Shown here one piece after another: positions 11,157 to 21,578 of a DNA stretch of 43,467 nt. Within the stretch, counting starts at the first letter, position 1; each line of letters opens with the position of its first letter. A program made the translations under genes and the position numbers. Source of the stretch: Halomonas sp. A11-A. Its GTDB lineage: Bacteria > Pseudomonadota > Gammaproteobacteria > Pseudomonadales > Halomonadaceae. The stretch spans positions 1-43,467 of the forward strand of contig NZ_QGTM01000024.1 of assembly GCF_003182195.1 (NCBI RefSeq). Direction: 5' to 3'. A model generated the notes under the pieces. It was not told the DNA's origin. It saw nothing but the letters and a program-made list of their open reading frames with translations, and searched no databases.

Positions 11157-11271
11157 GTGATGATTCGCTACTGCGCTAGATATATTGATCGCCGGCGGTG
11201 CCGGAGTGCCGGACCATCGGAATCCTCATGTAGCAAGCTACACTCCGGTTCTGCGCTCCGGCGGCGACCAA

Positions 11272-11301
11272 CCTATCTTCGCTCGTCCTATCTTCGCTCG
11301 T
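11272..11301. repeat. 15-bp perfect tandem duplication
   Basis: CCTATCTTCGCTCGT occurs twice back to back (11272-11286 and 11287-11301) in the gap between convergent uup and uspA. No gene or known site explains it. Confidence 0.9.
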
Positions 11302-11316
11302 CACGCGAATCCTGCA

Positions 11317-11341
11317 CTTCCTCAAAATGAGGAAGGCTTTT
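11317..11341 (+). terminator. Possible terminator of uup
   Basis: CTTCCTCA (11317-11324) pairs with TGAGGAAG (11328-11335) around an AAA loop, followed after GC by four T residues. It lies 160 nt past the uup stop. Confidence 0.5.
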
Positions 11342-11357
11342 GGGGGGCAGCAGTAGA

Positions 11358-11813
11358 TTACTCGGCGCTCTCGCCCTTCTTGCCGACACGAACTGCCAGG
11401 ACATCACACTGGGCGCCGTGCAGCACCCCGGTGGAGGTGGAGCCCAGCAGCAGGGCGAAGCCGTGACGGCCGTGGGAGCCGACCACGATCAGGTCCACGC
11501 CATTCTCCTCGGCGAAGCGATGGATCTCGGTGTCCGGCATGCCCACCACCACGTGCTGGTTCTCCTTGGCCACGTGTGGGTCGGCGATCTCGGCCAGGCG
11601 CTGCTTGGCATGCTCGTCGAGCTGGTCCTGGATGCTGGTGAGATCCATGGGGATGTCGCCACCGTAGGCGAAGCCCAGCGGCTCCAGGGTGTGCATGATG
11701 GAGAGCTTGGCATTCTGGTTGCGCTCGGCGATCTGGACCGCGCGCTCCAGGACCTTGTGAGAGTCCTTGGTCAGGTCCACGGCGACTAGGATGTGGCGGT
11801 ATTCGTTGCTCAT
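11358..11813 (-). CDS. Universal stress protein, UspA family
   Basis: A 151-aa single Usp domain: first strand HILVAVDLTKDSHKVLERA, a central PDTEIHRFAEENGVDLIVVG, then the ATP-binding-type loop GSHGRHGFALLLGSTS near the C-terminus (G-x2-G-x9-G-S). The start at ATG 11813 (MSNEYRHIL) has AGGAG 7 nt upstream. These proteins accumulate during growth arrest and oxygen limitation; the molecular role is usually unknown. A degenerate FNR/Anr-like half-site lies upstream (see the finding at 11857-11898). Single gene, convergent with uup. Confidence 0.92.
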   Translation of the reverse strand: MSNEYRHILVAVDLTKDSHKVLERAVQIAERNQNAKLSIMHTLEPLGFAYGGDIPMDLTSIQDQLDEHAKQRLAEIADPHVAKENQHVVVGMPDTEIHRFAEENGVDLIVVGSHGRHGFALLLGSTSTGVLHGAQCDVLAVRVGKKGESAE

Positions 11814-11930
11814 GGCAGGGCTCCTAGTGGATATCGAGATGAAGCTGGATGTCTTCACTCTAGGCCGCCTGACACGGCAAGACAACGACTTGTATCAAGA
11901 CTCACGCATCAACCCGATCTGGAGGTGGCG

Positions 11931-12461
11931 ATGACCTGGTTCTTCATCCTCTTTGCCCTGCTGCTGGTGGTCTCGCCGGTGATGTGGCTCAAGCCCAGCC
12001 CGCGGCAGCGGCGCATCTCGGCGCTGCGCACGGCGGCGATCAAGGCCGGGCTCACCGTCAAGCTGGAGAAACCGCCGCTGCACGGCATCGAGACGACCAT
12101 GCCCGCCTATCGCTGGCACTATCCCCAGGAGCTCCCCGGTCCCGATTTCGTGCTGGTACGAGACGACCACGCCAGCGCGGCGCTGAAGCCCTTCGCGCAC
12201 GGCTGGCGCTGGCGGCGGGAGCCACTGCGCCCGCTACCCGAGGCGCTGGAGGCCCGCCTTAAGGCGCTGCTGGAGCGGCTGCCTCAGGATGCCATCGTGG
12301 TGGAGTCCGACCGGCATGCGCTGACGCTGTGGTGGTGGGAGTCCCAGGACTTCCCGCGCTTCTCCACCTACCTGGAGGACTTCGTGGCGCTGCGTGATGG
12401 GCTGGCCGGACGACCGGACGACGGCGCCGTCTCGGTGCCCCTCGGGCAGCCCCGGGCTTAG
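11931..12461 (+). CDS. Membrane-anchored hypothetical protein, 176 aa
   Basis: The N-terminus MTWFFILFALLLVVSPVMWL is a single membrane anchor, followed by a basic KPSPRQRR segment (positive-inside orientation) and a soluble domain of about 150 residues with many W, R and L. Similar proteins in Pseudomonas and Halomonas are often labelled as YajC-like from the anchor alone, but I see no YajC signature and would not use that name. ATG 11931 has GGAGG 5 nt upstream. It is divergent from uspA and convergent with slyA (8 bp between stops). Function unknown. Confidence 0.75.
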   Translation: MTWFFILFALLLVVSPVMWLKPSPRQRRISALRTAAIKAGLTVKLEKPPLHGIETTMPAYRWHYPQELPGPDFVLVRDDHASAALKPFAHGWRWRREPLRPLPEALEARLKALLERLPQDAIVVESDRHALTLWWWESQDFPRFSTYLEDFVALRDGLAGRPDDGAVSVPLGQPRA

Positions 12462-12469
12462 CCCCGAGT

Positions 12470-12925
12470 CTAGCCCCGGGCCTTCTGCTCGGCGTCGCGG
12501 GCCTGGATGGTCAGGCCGTTGTCCTCGATGCGGGATAGCAGTTCGGCCAGTGTCGCCAGGTCCTGGTCGCTCAAGCCCGCGAACATCTCGCTGCGGGCCT
12601 CGCGCACCACGGTGTCGATCCGTTCGAGCAGCGGGGTGGCCGCGGGGGTGAGGAAGACCCGCTTGGTGCGGCGGTCCTGGTCGCAGGGGCGCCGCTCCAC
12701 CAGTCCCTGGCGGGAGAGCTGGTCGAGGGTGCGCACCAGGGAGGGGGCCTCCACGCCGATGGCGCGAGCCAGGTCGCATTGGGGCTGGCCGTCGCCGAGT
12801 CGCCACAGGTGGTAGAGCGTCACCCAGCGCGTCTGGGTCAGGCCGAGGGGCGCCAGCCGCTCGTCGATGATGGCGCGCCACAGGCGTGGCAGGCGGCCGA
12901 GCTGGAAACCGATATTTTCATGCAT
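12470..12925 (-). CDS. slyA: MarR/SlyA family transcriptional regulator
   Basis: The 151-aa product has the winged-helix layout of SlyA: RLPRLWRAIIDERLAPLGLTQTRWV, then CDLARAIGVEAPSLVRTLDQ (recognition helix), then LVERRPCDQDRRTKRVFLT (wing). The wording is close to enteric SlyA, a dimeric regulator that often opposes H-NS silencing and can respond to aromatic ligands. The start is ATG 12925 (MHENIGFQLGR). It is divergent from fadB, and the shared region holds direct repeats at 12956-13019 that could be operator elements. Orthology to SlyA is likely but targets cannot be read here. Confidence 0.82.
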   Translation of the reverse strand: MHENIGFQLGRLPRLWRAIIDERLAPLGLTQTRWVTLYHLWRLGDGQPQCDLARAIGVEAPSLVRTLDQLSRQGLVERRPCDQDRRTKRVFLTPAATPLLERIDTVVREARSEMFAGLSDQDLATLAELLSRIEDNGLTIQARDAEQKARG

Positions 12926-12955
12926 AAGTCAGGGCATTCCGTGGGCGTTCTATAG

Positions 12956-13019
12956 GGCGACAATTACTCTGGCCGGCCGACGACAACTACTGTGACCGGT
13001 TGCCCTAAGGTTGCCCTAA
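12956..13019. repeat. Two kinds of direct repeat in the slyA-fadB intergenic region
   Basis: An imperfect 19-bp repeat occurs at 12956-12974 and 12979-12997 (15 of 19 identical, 23-bp phase). It is followed by a perfect 11-bp tandem repeat GGTTGCCCTAA at 12998-13008 and 13009-13019. The cluster lies just upstream of slyA, where a self-regulatory operator could lie. Confidence 0.75.
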
Positions 13020-13121
13020 GCTTGACCGCTTGTCCCGACCCACCAGGGAGCCGGTATGGCGGTCACCAGCCAACACTACCACTTCCGCCTGTAGCTGGCT
13101 CAGTCGGGGTGCCTCCGGTCG

Positions 13122-13134
13122 CTGGTCAGACCAG
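13122..13134. promoter_or_regulatory. FadR-like operator upstream of fadBA
   Basis: CTGGTCAGACCAG is a perfect odd-centred palindrome and equals the core of the E. coli FadR consensus (TGGTCNGACCA). It lies 87 bp before the fadB start codon. A possible -35-like TTGACG follows at 13151-13156. In this lineage PsrA is often the fatty-acid regulator, so the identity of the binding protein is open. Confidence 0.55.
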
Positions 13135-13220
13135 GGAGGAGGATGGGGGGTTGACGCGCGGGCGTTCGTGACCCAAGCTGTGTGCATTCAAACGGCCGTA
13201 TGAAATCGGGAGATTCGCGG

Positions 13221-16608
<3,388 letters not shown>

Positions 16609-16630
16609 GCGCTCACGGCCACCCGACAGT

Positions 16631-16660
16631 CAGCGGCGGCGCCCTCGGGCGCCGCCGCTG
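16631..16660. terminator. 14-bp GC hairpin after fadA
   Basis: CAGCGGCGGCGCCC (16631-16644) pairs perfectly with 16647-16660. It has no proper T-tract (TCGTTGTAGG follows), so it may protect the fadBA mRNA or act as a weak terminator between convergent genes. Confidence 0.5.
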
Positions 16661-16687
16661 TCGTTGTAGGCCGCGTGGGGCGACAGG

Positions 16688-17152
16688 CTAGAGGATGCCT
16701 GCCTCGAGCCCCGCCGCCATGGCCATGGCGAGCTCCTCCACCTGGTCGGCGAAGCCCGCCTGCCACTCGCCGCGCAGGATCAGCGGTTCCTGAGTCCAGC
16801 GCCAGCGCAGCCCGGTGACGATGCCCTCCACGGCGCGGCGGGTGCCGGTGCCGTCATGGCCGGCGCGCACATAGAGCGCGCAGGGCAGTCCCTGGGTCTC
16901 CTCCAGCACCGGGTAGTAGCAGCGGTCGAAGAAGTCCTTGGTCAGCCCCGCCATGTAGCCGAGGTTCTCGGTGGTGCCGAGCAGGATGGCGTCGCAGGTG
17001 AGGACGTCGTCGGGGCCTGTGTCGAGCGGTGCCTTGACCACCACCTCGACGCCCTCGATCTCGGGGTAGCGGGCGCCGCGCTCGGCGGCCTCCGCCAGGG
17101 CCCGGGTGTTGGGAGAGGGGGCATGGGCGACGATCAGCAGACGCCTTGGCAT
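16688..17152 (-). CDS. Flavodoxin-fold NAD(P)H-dependent oxidoreductase-like protein
   Basis: A 154-aa flavodoxin-like protein: first strand LLIVAHAPSPNTRALAEA with an S/T-rich phosphate-binding loop, the middle segment DAILLGTTENLGYMAGLTKDFFDRCYYPV that is typical of FMN-binding NADPH reductases (E-N-x-G-Y-M-x-G-x-x-K), and later ALYVRAGHDGTGTRRAVEGI. The likely cofactor is FMN; the substrate is unknown. ATG 17152 has AGGAG 9 nt upstream; the frame extends farther upstream without support. It is divergent from the YbhB-like gene with 69 bp between starts. Confidence 0.82.
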   Translation of the reverse strand: MPRRLLIVAHAPSPNTRALAEAAERGARYPEIEGVEVVVKAPLDTGPDDVLTCDAILLGTTENLGYMAGLTKDFFDRCYYPVLEETQGLPCALYVRAGHDGTGTRRAVEGIVTGLRWRWTQEPLILRGEWQAGFADQVEELAMAMAAGLEAGIL

Positions 17153-17221
17153 GTTGACAGCTCCTTGGTTGTTTCCCACGCTGAACCGGCACTTTCCCGG
17201 ATTATCCAAGGAGGATCACCG

Positions 17222-17701
17222 ATGGCCTTTGCCCTGTCGACCCTGAGACTCACCAGCCCCGTCTTCGACGACGGCGGCGCCATTCCCGCCAGGCACACCG
17301 GCGAGGGAGACGACATCTCGCCGGCGCTGGTCTGGCAGGGGGCGCCCGAAGGCACCAGGGGGTTTGCGCTGATCTGCCATGATCCGGACGCGCCGCTGGT
17401 GCAGAGCGGTGCCTACGGCTTCGTGCACTGGGTGCTCTACAACATCCCGGCCTCCGTCACCAGCCTGGAGGAGGCGACCCGCGTTGGTACTCGGGGCAAG
17501 AACGACTTCGGCAAGCTGGGCTACGGTGGTCCCATGCCGCCGGAGGGACACGGCGTGCACCGCTATTACTTCTGGCTGCTGGCGCTGGACAAGCCCACCG
17601 ATGATCTGCCCGAGGGGCTCAGGCTCCATGACCTCCTGGTCAAGGTCGAACCCCACCTGATGGGCATGAACCGCCTAGTGGGAACCTATCAACGCGGTTG
17701 A
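17222..17701 (+). CDS. YbhB/YbcL family PEBP-like protein
   Basis: A 159-aa phosphatidylethanolamine-binding-protein fold. Seen: LTSPVFDDGGAIPARHTGEG at the start, the ligand-pocket block CHDPDAPLVQSGAYGFVHWV and GYGGPMPPEGHGVHRYYFW, all standard for bacterial PEBP proteins. There is no signal peptide, so it is probably cytosolic. Bacterial members have no firm physiological role. An AAGGAGG ribosome binding site lies 7 nt before ATG 17222. Confidence 0.92.
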   Translation: MAFALSTLRLTSPVFDDGGAIPARHTGEGDDISPALVWQGAPEGTRGFALICHDPDAPLVQSGAYGFVHWVLYNIPASVTSLEEATRVGTRGKNDFGKLGYGGPMPPEGHGVHRYYFWLLALDKPTDDLPEGLRLHDLLVKVEPHLMGMNRLVGTYQRG

Positions 17702-17702
17702 A

Positions 17703-17836
17703 GCGAGGGCGTCCCCGCCGGCCCCGCTGCGGGTCTACTACGACGGGCTCTGCCCCGGCTGCCGGCGCGATCGCGCCCGCTACGAGCGCTGGGCAGGCGA
17801 GCTGGGAAAGAGCGTGCGCTGGTGCGACGTGACCGA
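17703..17836 (+). pseudogene. Truncated DUF393 (DCC family thiol-disulfide oxidoreductase-like) gene
   Basis: The frame containing 17727-17836 reads LRVYYDGLCPGCRRDRARYE then RWAGELGKSVRWCDVTD, the N-terminal part of DUF393 proteins, with the C-x-x-C pair encoded at 17751-17753 and 17760-17762. A complete member has about 120-150 residues; here family-like sequence ends near 17836, exactly where the convergent panE coding region ends. There is also no ATG, GTG or TTG start in frame after the TAG upstream, so both ends appear damaged. I read this as a gene fragment left by a deletion that joined it to panE. Confidence 0.65.
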
Positions 17837-18772
17837 TTACCCGGTGATGTGTCGGGCGGCCCTCTCCTGGGGGAGCAGAGCGGCGTGGACCATGGCGTTG
17901 ACCGGTGTGGCCACGCCGGCCTCGCGCCCGAGGCGCACCACGGCCCCGTTCTGGGCGTCAAGCTCGGAGGGCAGGCCGGCCATGATGTCGCGCTGCATGG
18001 AGGCGGTGCTCGCCTCGGGCAGGGCGTCGATGAAGCGCAGGGCGCGGGCCGCGGCATCCGCCGGCAGCGCCACGCCCCTGGCGCGCGCCACCGCCTCGAT
18101 CTCGGCCAGCAGCTGCTCGATCATCCTGCGGGTCTCGGGCAGGGTGCGGGTCACCCCGATGGGCGCTCGGGTCACGCTGCCGATCCCGCTCATGGCGCAG
18201 ATGAACAGGAACTTGCTCCACACCGCGACCTGAATGTCGTCGGGGATCTCGGCGGCGACGCCCCGGGTCTGGTCGAAGGCGGCCTTGAGACGCAGGGCGC
18301 GCTTGCTGCGGCGGTTGTCACGCTCGCCGAAGCGCACGAAGGGCGATACGCCGGCGTGGCGGATATGCCCGGGGCCCTCGCGCCAGGCGAGGATGCCGCA
18401 GAGGCCGTCCAGCACATGGGCCTGGCCAAGAATCCCGGCGAGGGTGTCGGCGGCCTCCACGCCATTCTCCAGCGGCACCACGAAGGTGTCTGGGCCGATC
18501 ATCGGCCGGATCGCCCGCGCCGCCTCGGCCACTTGCCATGACTTCACGGCCACCAGGACCGCATCGACGGCGCCCACTCGGCTCGGGTCGTCGCTGACCT
18601 TCACCTGGGCCAGGTGCAGGTCGCCCTCGATGCTTTCGACCCGCAGGCCATGGCGTTGCATCTCGGCAAGGTGCTCGCCCCGAGCGATGAAGGTCACGTC
18701 GTGCCCGGCCTCGGCCAGGCGTGCCCCGAAGTAGCCGCCCACGCCGCCGCTGCCCATGATCGCCACTCGCAT
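17837..18772 (-). CDS. panE: 2-dehydropantoate 2-reductase family protein (PanE-like)
   Basis: The 311-aa product has the Rossmann motif GSGGVGGYFG at 7-16, the ENGVEAADTLAGILG block typical of ketopantoate reductases, a lysine in VWSKFLFICAMSGIGS in the position of the catalytic Lys, and an all-helical C-terminal domain. PanE reduces ketopantoate to pantoate with NADPH in pantothenate synthesis. Bacteria often carry several paralogues, so the substrate is not proven. The stop directly abuts the DUF393 remnant on the other strand. Confidence 0.85.
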   Translation of the reverse strand: MRVAIMGSGGVGGYFGARLAEAGHDVTFIARGEHLAEMQRHGLRVESIEGDLHLAQVKVSDDPSRVGAVDAVLVAVKSWQVAEAARAIRPMIGPDTFVVPLENGVEAADTLAGILGQAHVLDGLCGILAWREGPGHIRHAGVSPFVRFGERDNRRSKRALRLKAAFDQTRGVAAEIPDDIQVAVWSKFLFICAMSGIGSVTRAPIGVTRTLPETRRMIEQLLAEIEAVARARGVALPADAAARALRFIDALPEASTASMQRDIMAGLPSELDAQNGAVVRLGREAGVATPVNAMVHAALLPQERAARHITG

Positions 18773-18951
18773 TGTCTCTCCCCCGTGATTGCCTGGACCG
18801 ACTGACAGCCTACACCCGAATCGCGGGTCTCACATCGCGACCTTGGCCTTGCGTCGGTGACGCTCCCCGGGGCGGCTGCTAGGATGGGGCCATCTCGAGT
18901 CTGCGTGGTAGGAGGCCCTGCGCCGGTCGGCCACGCCGCATGGAAGAGCCC

Positions 18952-20529
18952 ATGACACGATCCAAGACCCAGGCCGTCCTCGATGATGTCCTCTCCCCCC
19001 TCACGCTCAAGCGCGTGGGCATCGACACCTACCGCGAGAACGTCGCCTACCTGCATCGCGACTGCGATCTCTATCGCGCCGAAGGCTTCCAGGCGCTCTC
19101 CAAGGTGGAGGTGCGCGCCAACGGCCAGCGCATCCTGGCCAGCCTCAACGTGGTGGATGACCCGGCCATCGTCGACTGTCAGCAGCTCGGCCTCTCCGAG
19201 GACGCCTTCGCCGCCCTGAACGTGAAGGAGGGGCAGCCGGTGAGCGTCTCCCAGGCCGAGCCACCGGCCTCGATCCCGGCGCTGCACCGTAAGATCAACG
19301 GCGAGCGGCTGACCCGCGAGGACTTCCAAGCGATCGTCCAGGACATCGCCGAGCGGCGCTACTCCAAGATCGAGCTGACCGCCTTCGTGGTGGCCTGCGA
19401 CCTGGGGGAGATGGACCGCGAGGAGATTTACTACCTGAGCGACGCCATGTGCCGGGTGGGGCGCCGCCTCGACTGGCACGAGCACCCGGTGGTGGACAAG
19501 CACTGCATCGGCGGCATTCCCGGCAACCGTACCTCCATGCTGGTGGTGCCCATCGTCGCCGCACACGGCCTGCTCTGTCCCAAGACCTCGTCACGGGCCA
19601 TTACCTCGCCGGCGGGAACCGCCGACACCATGGAGGTGCTGGCCAACGTCGACCTGCCCTTCGATGAGCTCGAGAAGATCGTGCGCACCCACCGCGGCTG
19701 CCTGGCCTGGGGCGGTACCAGCCAGCTCTCCCCGGCCGACGACGTGCTCATTTCGGTGGAGCGGCCTCTCTCCATCGACTCCCCCGGCCAGATGGTGGCC
19801 TCGATCCTCTCCAAGAAGGTGGCCGCCGGCTCCACCCATCTGCTGCTCGATATCCCGGTGGGGCCCCATGCCAAGGTGCGCTCGATGCCCGAGGCGCGGC
19901 GCCTGCGCAAGCTCTTCGAATTCGTCGCGGCGCGCATGGGGCTGACCTTGGACGTGGTGATCACCGATGGCAGCCAGCCCATCGGCGCCGGCATCGGCCC
20001 GGTGCTGGAGGCCCGCGACGTGATGCGGGTGCTTAGCAACCACCCGGAGGCCCCCATGGACCTGCGCCAGAAGGCGCTGCGCCTGGCCGGGCGCATGCTC
20101 GAATTCGACCCCGACGTGCGCGGCGGTGACGGTTTCGGCATCGCCCGGGACATCCTCGACTCCGGCCGTGCGCTGGAGCGGATGCAGGCGATCATCGCGG
20201 CCCAGGGCGCCAGGCCCTTCGATCCGGACAGCCCGCCCCTGGCGCCTCACGCCTTCGAGGTGGTGGCCCCCGAGGACGGCGTGGTGATCGCCATCGACAA
20301 CCTCAAGCTGGCGCGCATCGCGCGGCTGGCCGGCGCACCCAAGGCGACCGGCGCAGGGGTCGACCTGGCGGTGCGCATCGGCGACGAGGTCAGGGCGGGG
20401 CAACGGCTCTATACCGTCTATGCCGCCTTCCGCAACGAGCTGGCCCTGGCCCATCGCTCCAGCGAGCGCGACAGCGGCTTCACGCTGGGCCATCGCGACC
20501 AGCTGACCCGCCTCAACGTGGAGATGTGA
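18952..20529 (+). CDS. AMP phosphorylase-type enzyme (thymidine phosphorylase family)
   Basis: A 525-aa glycosyltransferase-family-3 nucleoside phosphorylase. An N-terminal domain of about 100 residues, as in archaeal AMP phosphorylase and absent from E. coli DeoA, precedes the helical and catalytic domains. The phosphate-binding and active-site blocks are [12 protein letters not shown] (182-193) and [18 protein letters not shown] (211-228). The latter equals the archaeal AMP phosphorylase signature and differs from DeoA, which has SGRGLGHTGGT there. Known chemistry in archaea: NMP + phosphate gives base + ribose-1,5-bisphosphate. ATG 18952 follows GGAAG; ATG 18940 is the alternative. Possible promoter GTGACG / 17 bp / TAGGAT at 18857-18885. 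The PRPP-synthetase-like gene begins one base after its stop. Confidence 0.85.
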   Translation: MTRSKTQAVLDDVLSPLTLKRVGIDTYRENVAYLHRDCDLYRAEGFQALSKVEVRANGQRILASLNVVDDPAIVDCQQLGLSEDAFAALNVKEGQPVSVSQAEPPASIPALHRKINGERLTREDFQAIVQDIAERRYSKIELTAFVVACDLGEMDREEIYYLSDAMCRVGRRLDWHEHPVVDKHCIGGIPGNRTSMLVVPIVAAHGLLCPKTSSRAITSPAGTADTMEVLANVDLPFDELEKIVRTHRGCLAWGGTSQLSPADDVLISVERPLSIDSPGQMVASILSKKVAAGSTHLLLDIPVGPHAKVRSMPEARRLRKLFEFVAARMGLTLDVVITDGSQPIGAGIGPVLEARDVMRVLSNHPEAPMDLRQKALRLAGRMLEFDPDVRGGDGFGIARDILDSGRALERMQAIIAAQGARPFDPDSPPLAPHAFEVVAPEDGVVIAIDNLKLARIARLAGAPKATGAGVDLAVRIGDEVRAGQRLYTVYAAFRNELALAHRSSERDSGFTLGHRDQLTRLNVEM

Positions 20530-20530
20530 C

Positions 20531-21436
20531 ATGGACGCTGCCCTGCTGTATTTCGCCGATGAGGCCGCCCCGGCGCGACGCCTGGCCAGGGCCTGCGGCC
20601 TGGCGGCTCACGAGGTGGAGCGCCACCGTTTCCCTGACGCGGAGCTGCGGCTCACGCTGCCCTTCGCCGAGGCGCAGGCGTTTCCCGAGACCCTGGTGCT
20701 CTATCGCAGCCTGGACCGCCCCAACGACAAGCTGGTCGAGCTGCTGCTGCTGGCGCGCCACGCCCGCCGCCAGGGGGTGACCCGCCTGGTCCTGGTGGCG
20801 CCGTATCTCGCCTACATGCGTCAGGATATCGCCTTCCACCCCGGCGAGATCGTCAGCCAGACCATCGTCGGCGGCTTTCTTGCCGAGCTCTTCGACGCGG
20901 TGATCACCGTGGATCCGCACCTGCACCGCATTGAGCGGCTCGACCAGGCGATTCCCATCGCCCACGCCATCGCGCTCTCCGGGGCCCCGCGGCTGGCCGA
21001 GCTGATCGCCGAGAAGCGCCCCGGGGCGCTGCTGCTGGGGCCCGACGAGGAGGCGCTGCAGTGGGTGGCCCAGGCTGCGGCGCTGACCGGCCTCGACTAT
21101 GCCACCTGCCGCAAGGTGCGCCGCGGCGACCGCGAGGTGGAGATCCACCTGCCCGATACCCCGGTGGCGGGGCGGGTGGTGGTGCTGATGGATGATGTGG
21201 CGAGCTCCGGCCATACCGTGGCCCGAGCCGCCGAGGCGCTCAAGGCCGCCGGAGCGGCCTCGGTGGACGTGGCGCTGACCCATGCCCTGTTCGCCGGCGA
21301 TGCCCTGGCAGTCATTCATGCCGCAGGAGTCGGGGAGGTATGGAGCACCGACTGCATCGCCCATGACAGCAACTCCATCGCCATGGCGCCGGTGCTGGCC
21401 GAGGCGTTGGCCGGGGTGCTGGGCTCGCGGCCATAG
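20531..21436 (+). CDS. Ribose-phosphate pyrophosphokinase-like protein
   Basis: A 301-aa PRPP synthetase homologue. Conserved catalytic positions are present: the flexible-loop R-Q-D in AYMRQD (95-100), VDPH (127-130), the CRKVRRGDREVE segment with K195, and the ribose-5-phosphate loop DDVASSGHT (221-229). PRPP synthetase makes PRPP and AMP from ribose-5-phosphate and ATP. The loop wording (SSGHT instead of DTGGT) and K-V-R-R-G-D segment set it apart from housekeeping Prs, whose gene I would expect elsewhere in the genome. It starts 1 bp after the AMP phosphorylase stop, so the two are translated together. The exact substrate may differ from classical Prs. Confidence 0.85.
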   Translation: MDAALLYFADEAAPARRLARACGLAAHEVERHRFPDAELRLTLPFAEAQAFPETLVLYRSLDRPNDKLVELLLLARHARRQGVTRLVLVAPYLAYMRQDIAFHPGEIVSQTIVGGFLAELFDAVITVDPHLHRIERLDQAIPIAHAIALSGAPRLAELIAEKRPGALLLGPDEEALQWVAQAAALTGLDYATCRKVRRGDREVEIHLPDTPVAGRVVVLMDDVASSGHTVARAAEALKAAGAASVDVALTHALFAGDALAVIHAAGVGEVWSTDCIAHDSNSIAMAPVLAEALAGVLGSRP

Positions 21437-21456
21437 CCGGGCGACAGCACTAACGA

Positions 21457-21504
21457 GGGCGCTACAGCGCCCGCGGGGCACGAGAGTCTCTCGTGCCCCG
21501 CGGG
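21457..21504. terminator. Two overlapping hairpins after the AMP phosphorylase/PRPP operon
   Basis: GGGCGCT (21457-21463) pairs with AGCGCCC (21466-21472). A longer stem of 16 bp pairs 21470-21485 with 21489-21504 around a GTC loop. The two share bases 21470-21472, so they cannot both be complete at once. No T-tract follows. Confidence 0.55.
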
Positions 21505-21578
21505 GTGTGCTCGTCCGGTCACCCGGAGGGGGCGTCCAGTCCATGCACCGGGGCCCTGGCGCGTCCTGCGCCTGCTGG

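Noticed and set aside
11931..12461. Preprotein translocase subunit YajC
   Set aside because: Only the N-terminal anchor resembles YajC. The soluble part and length do not fit, and secD/secF are not nearby.
18952..20529. Thymidine phosphorylase DeoA for the GT3-family enzyme
   Set aside because: The active-site segment and the extra N-terminal domain match AMP phosphorylase, not DeoA, and the neighbour is a PRPP-synthetase homologue, not deoC, deoB or deoD.
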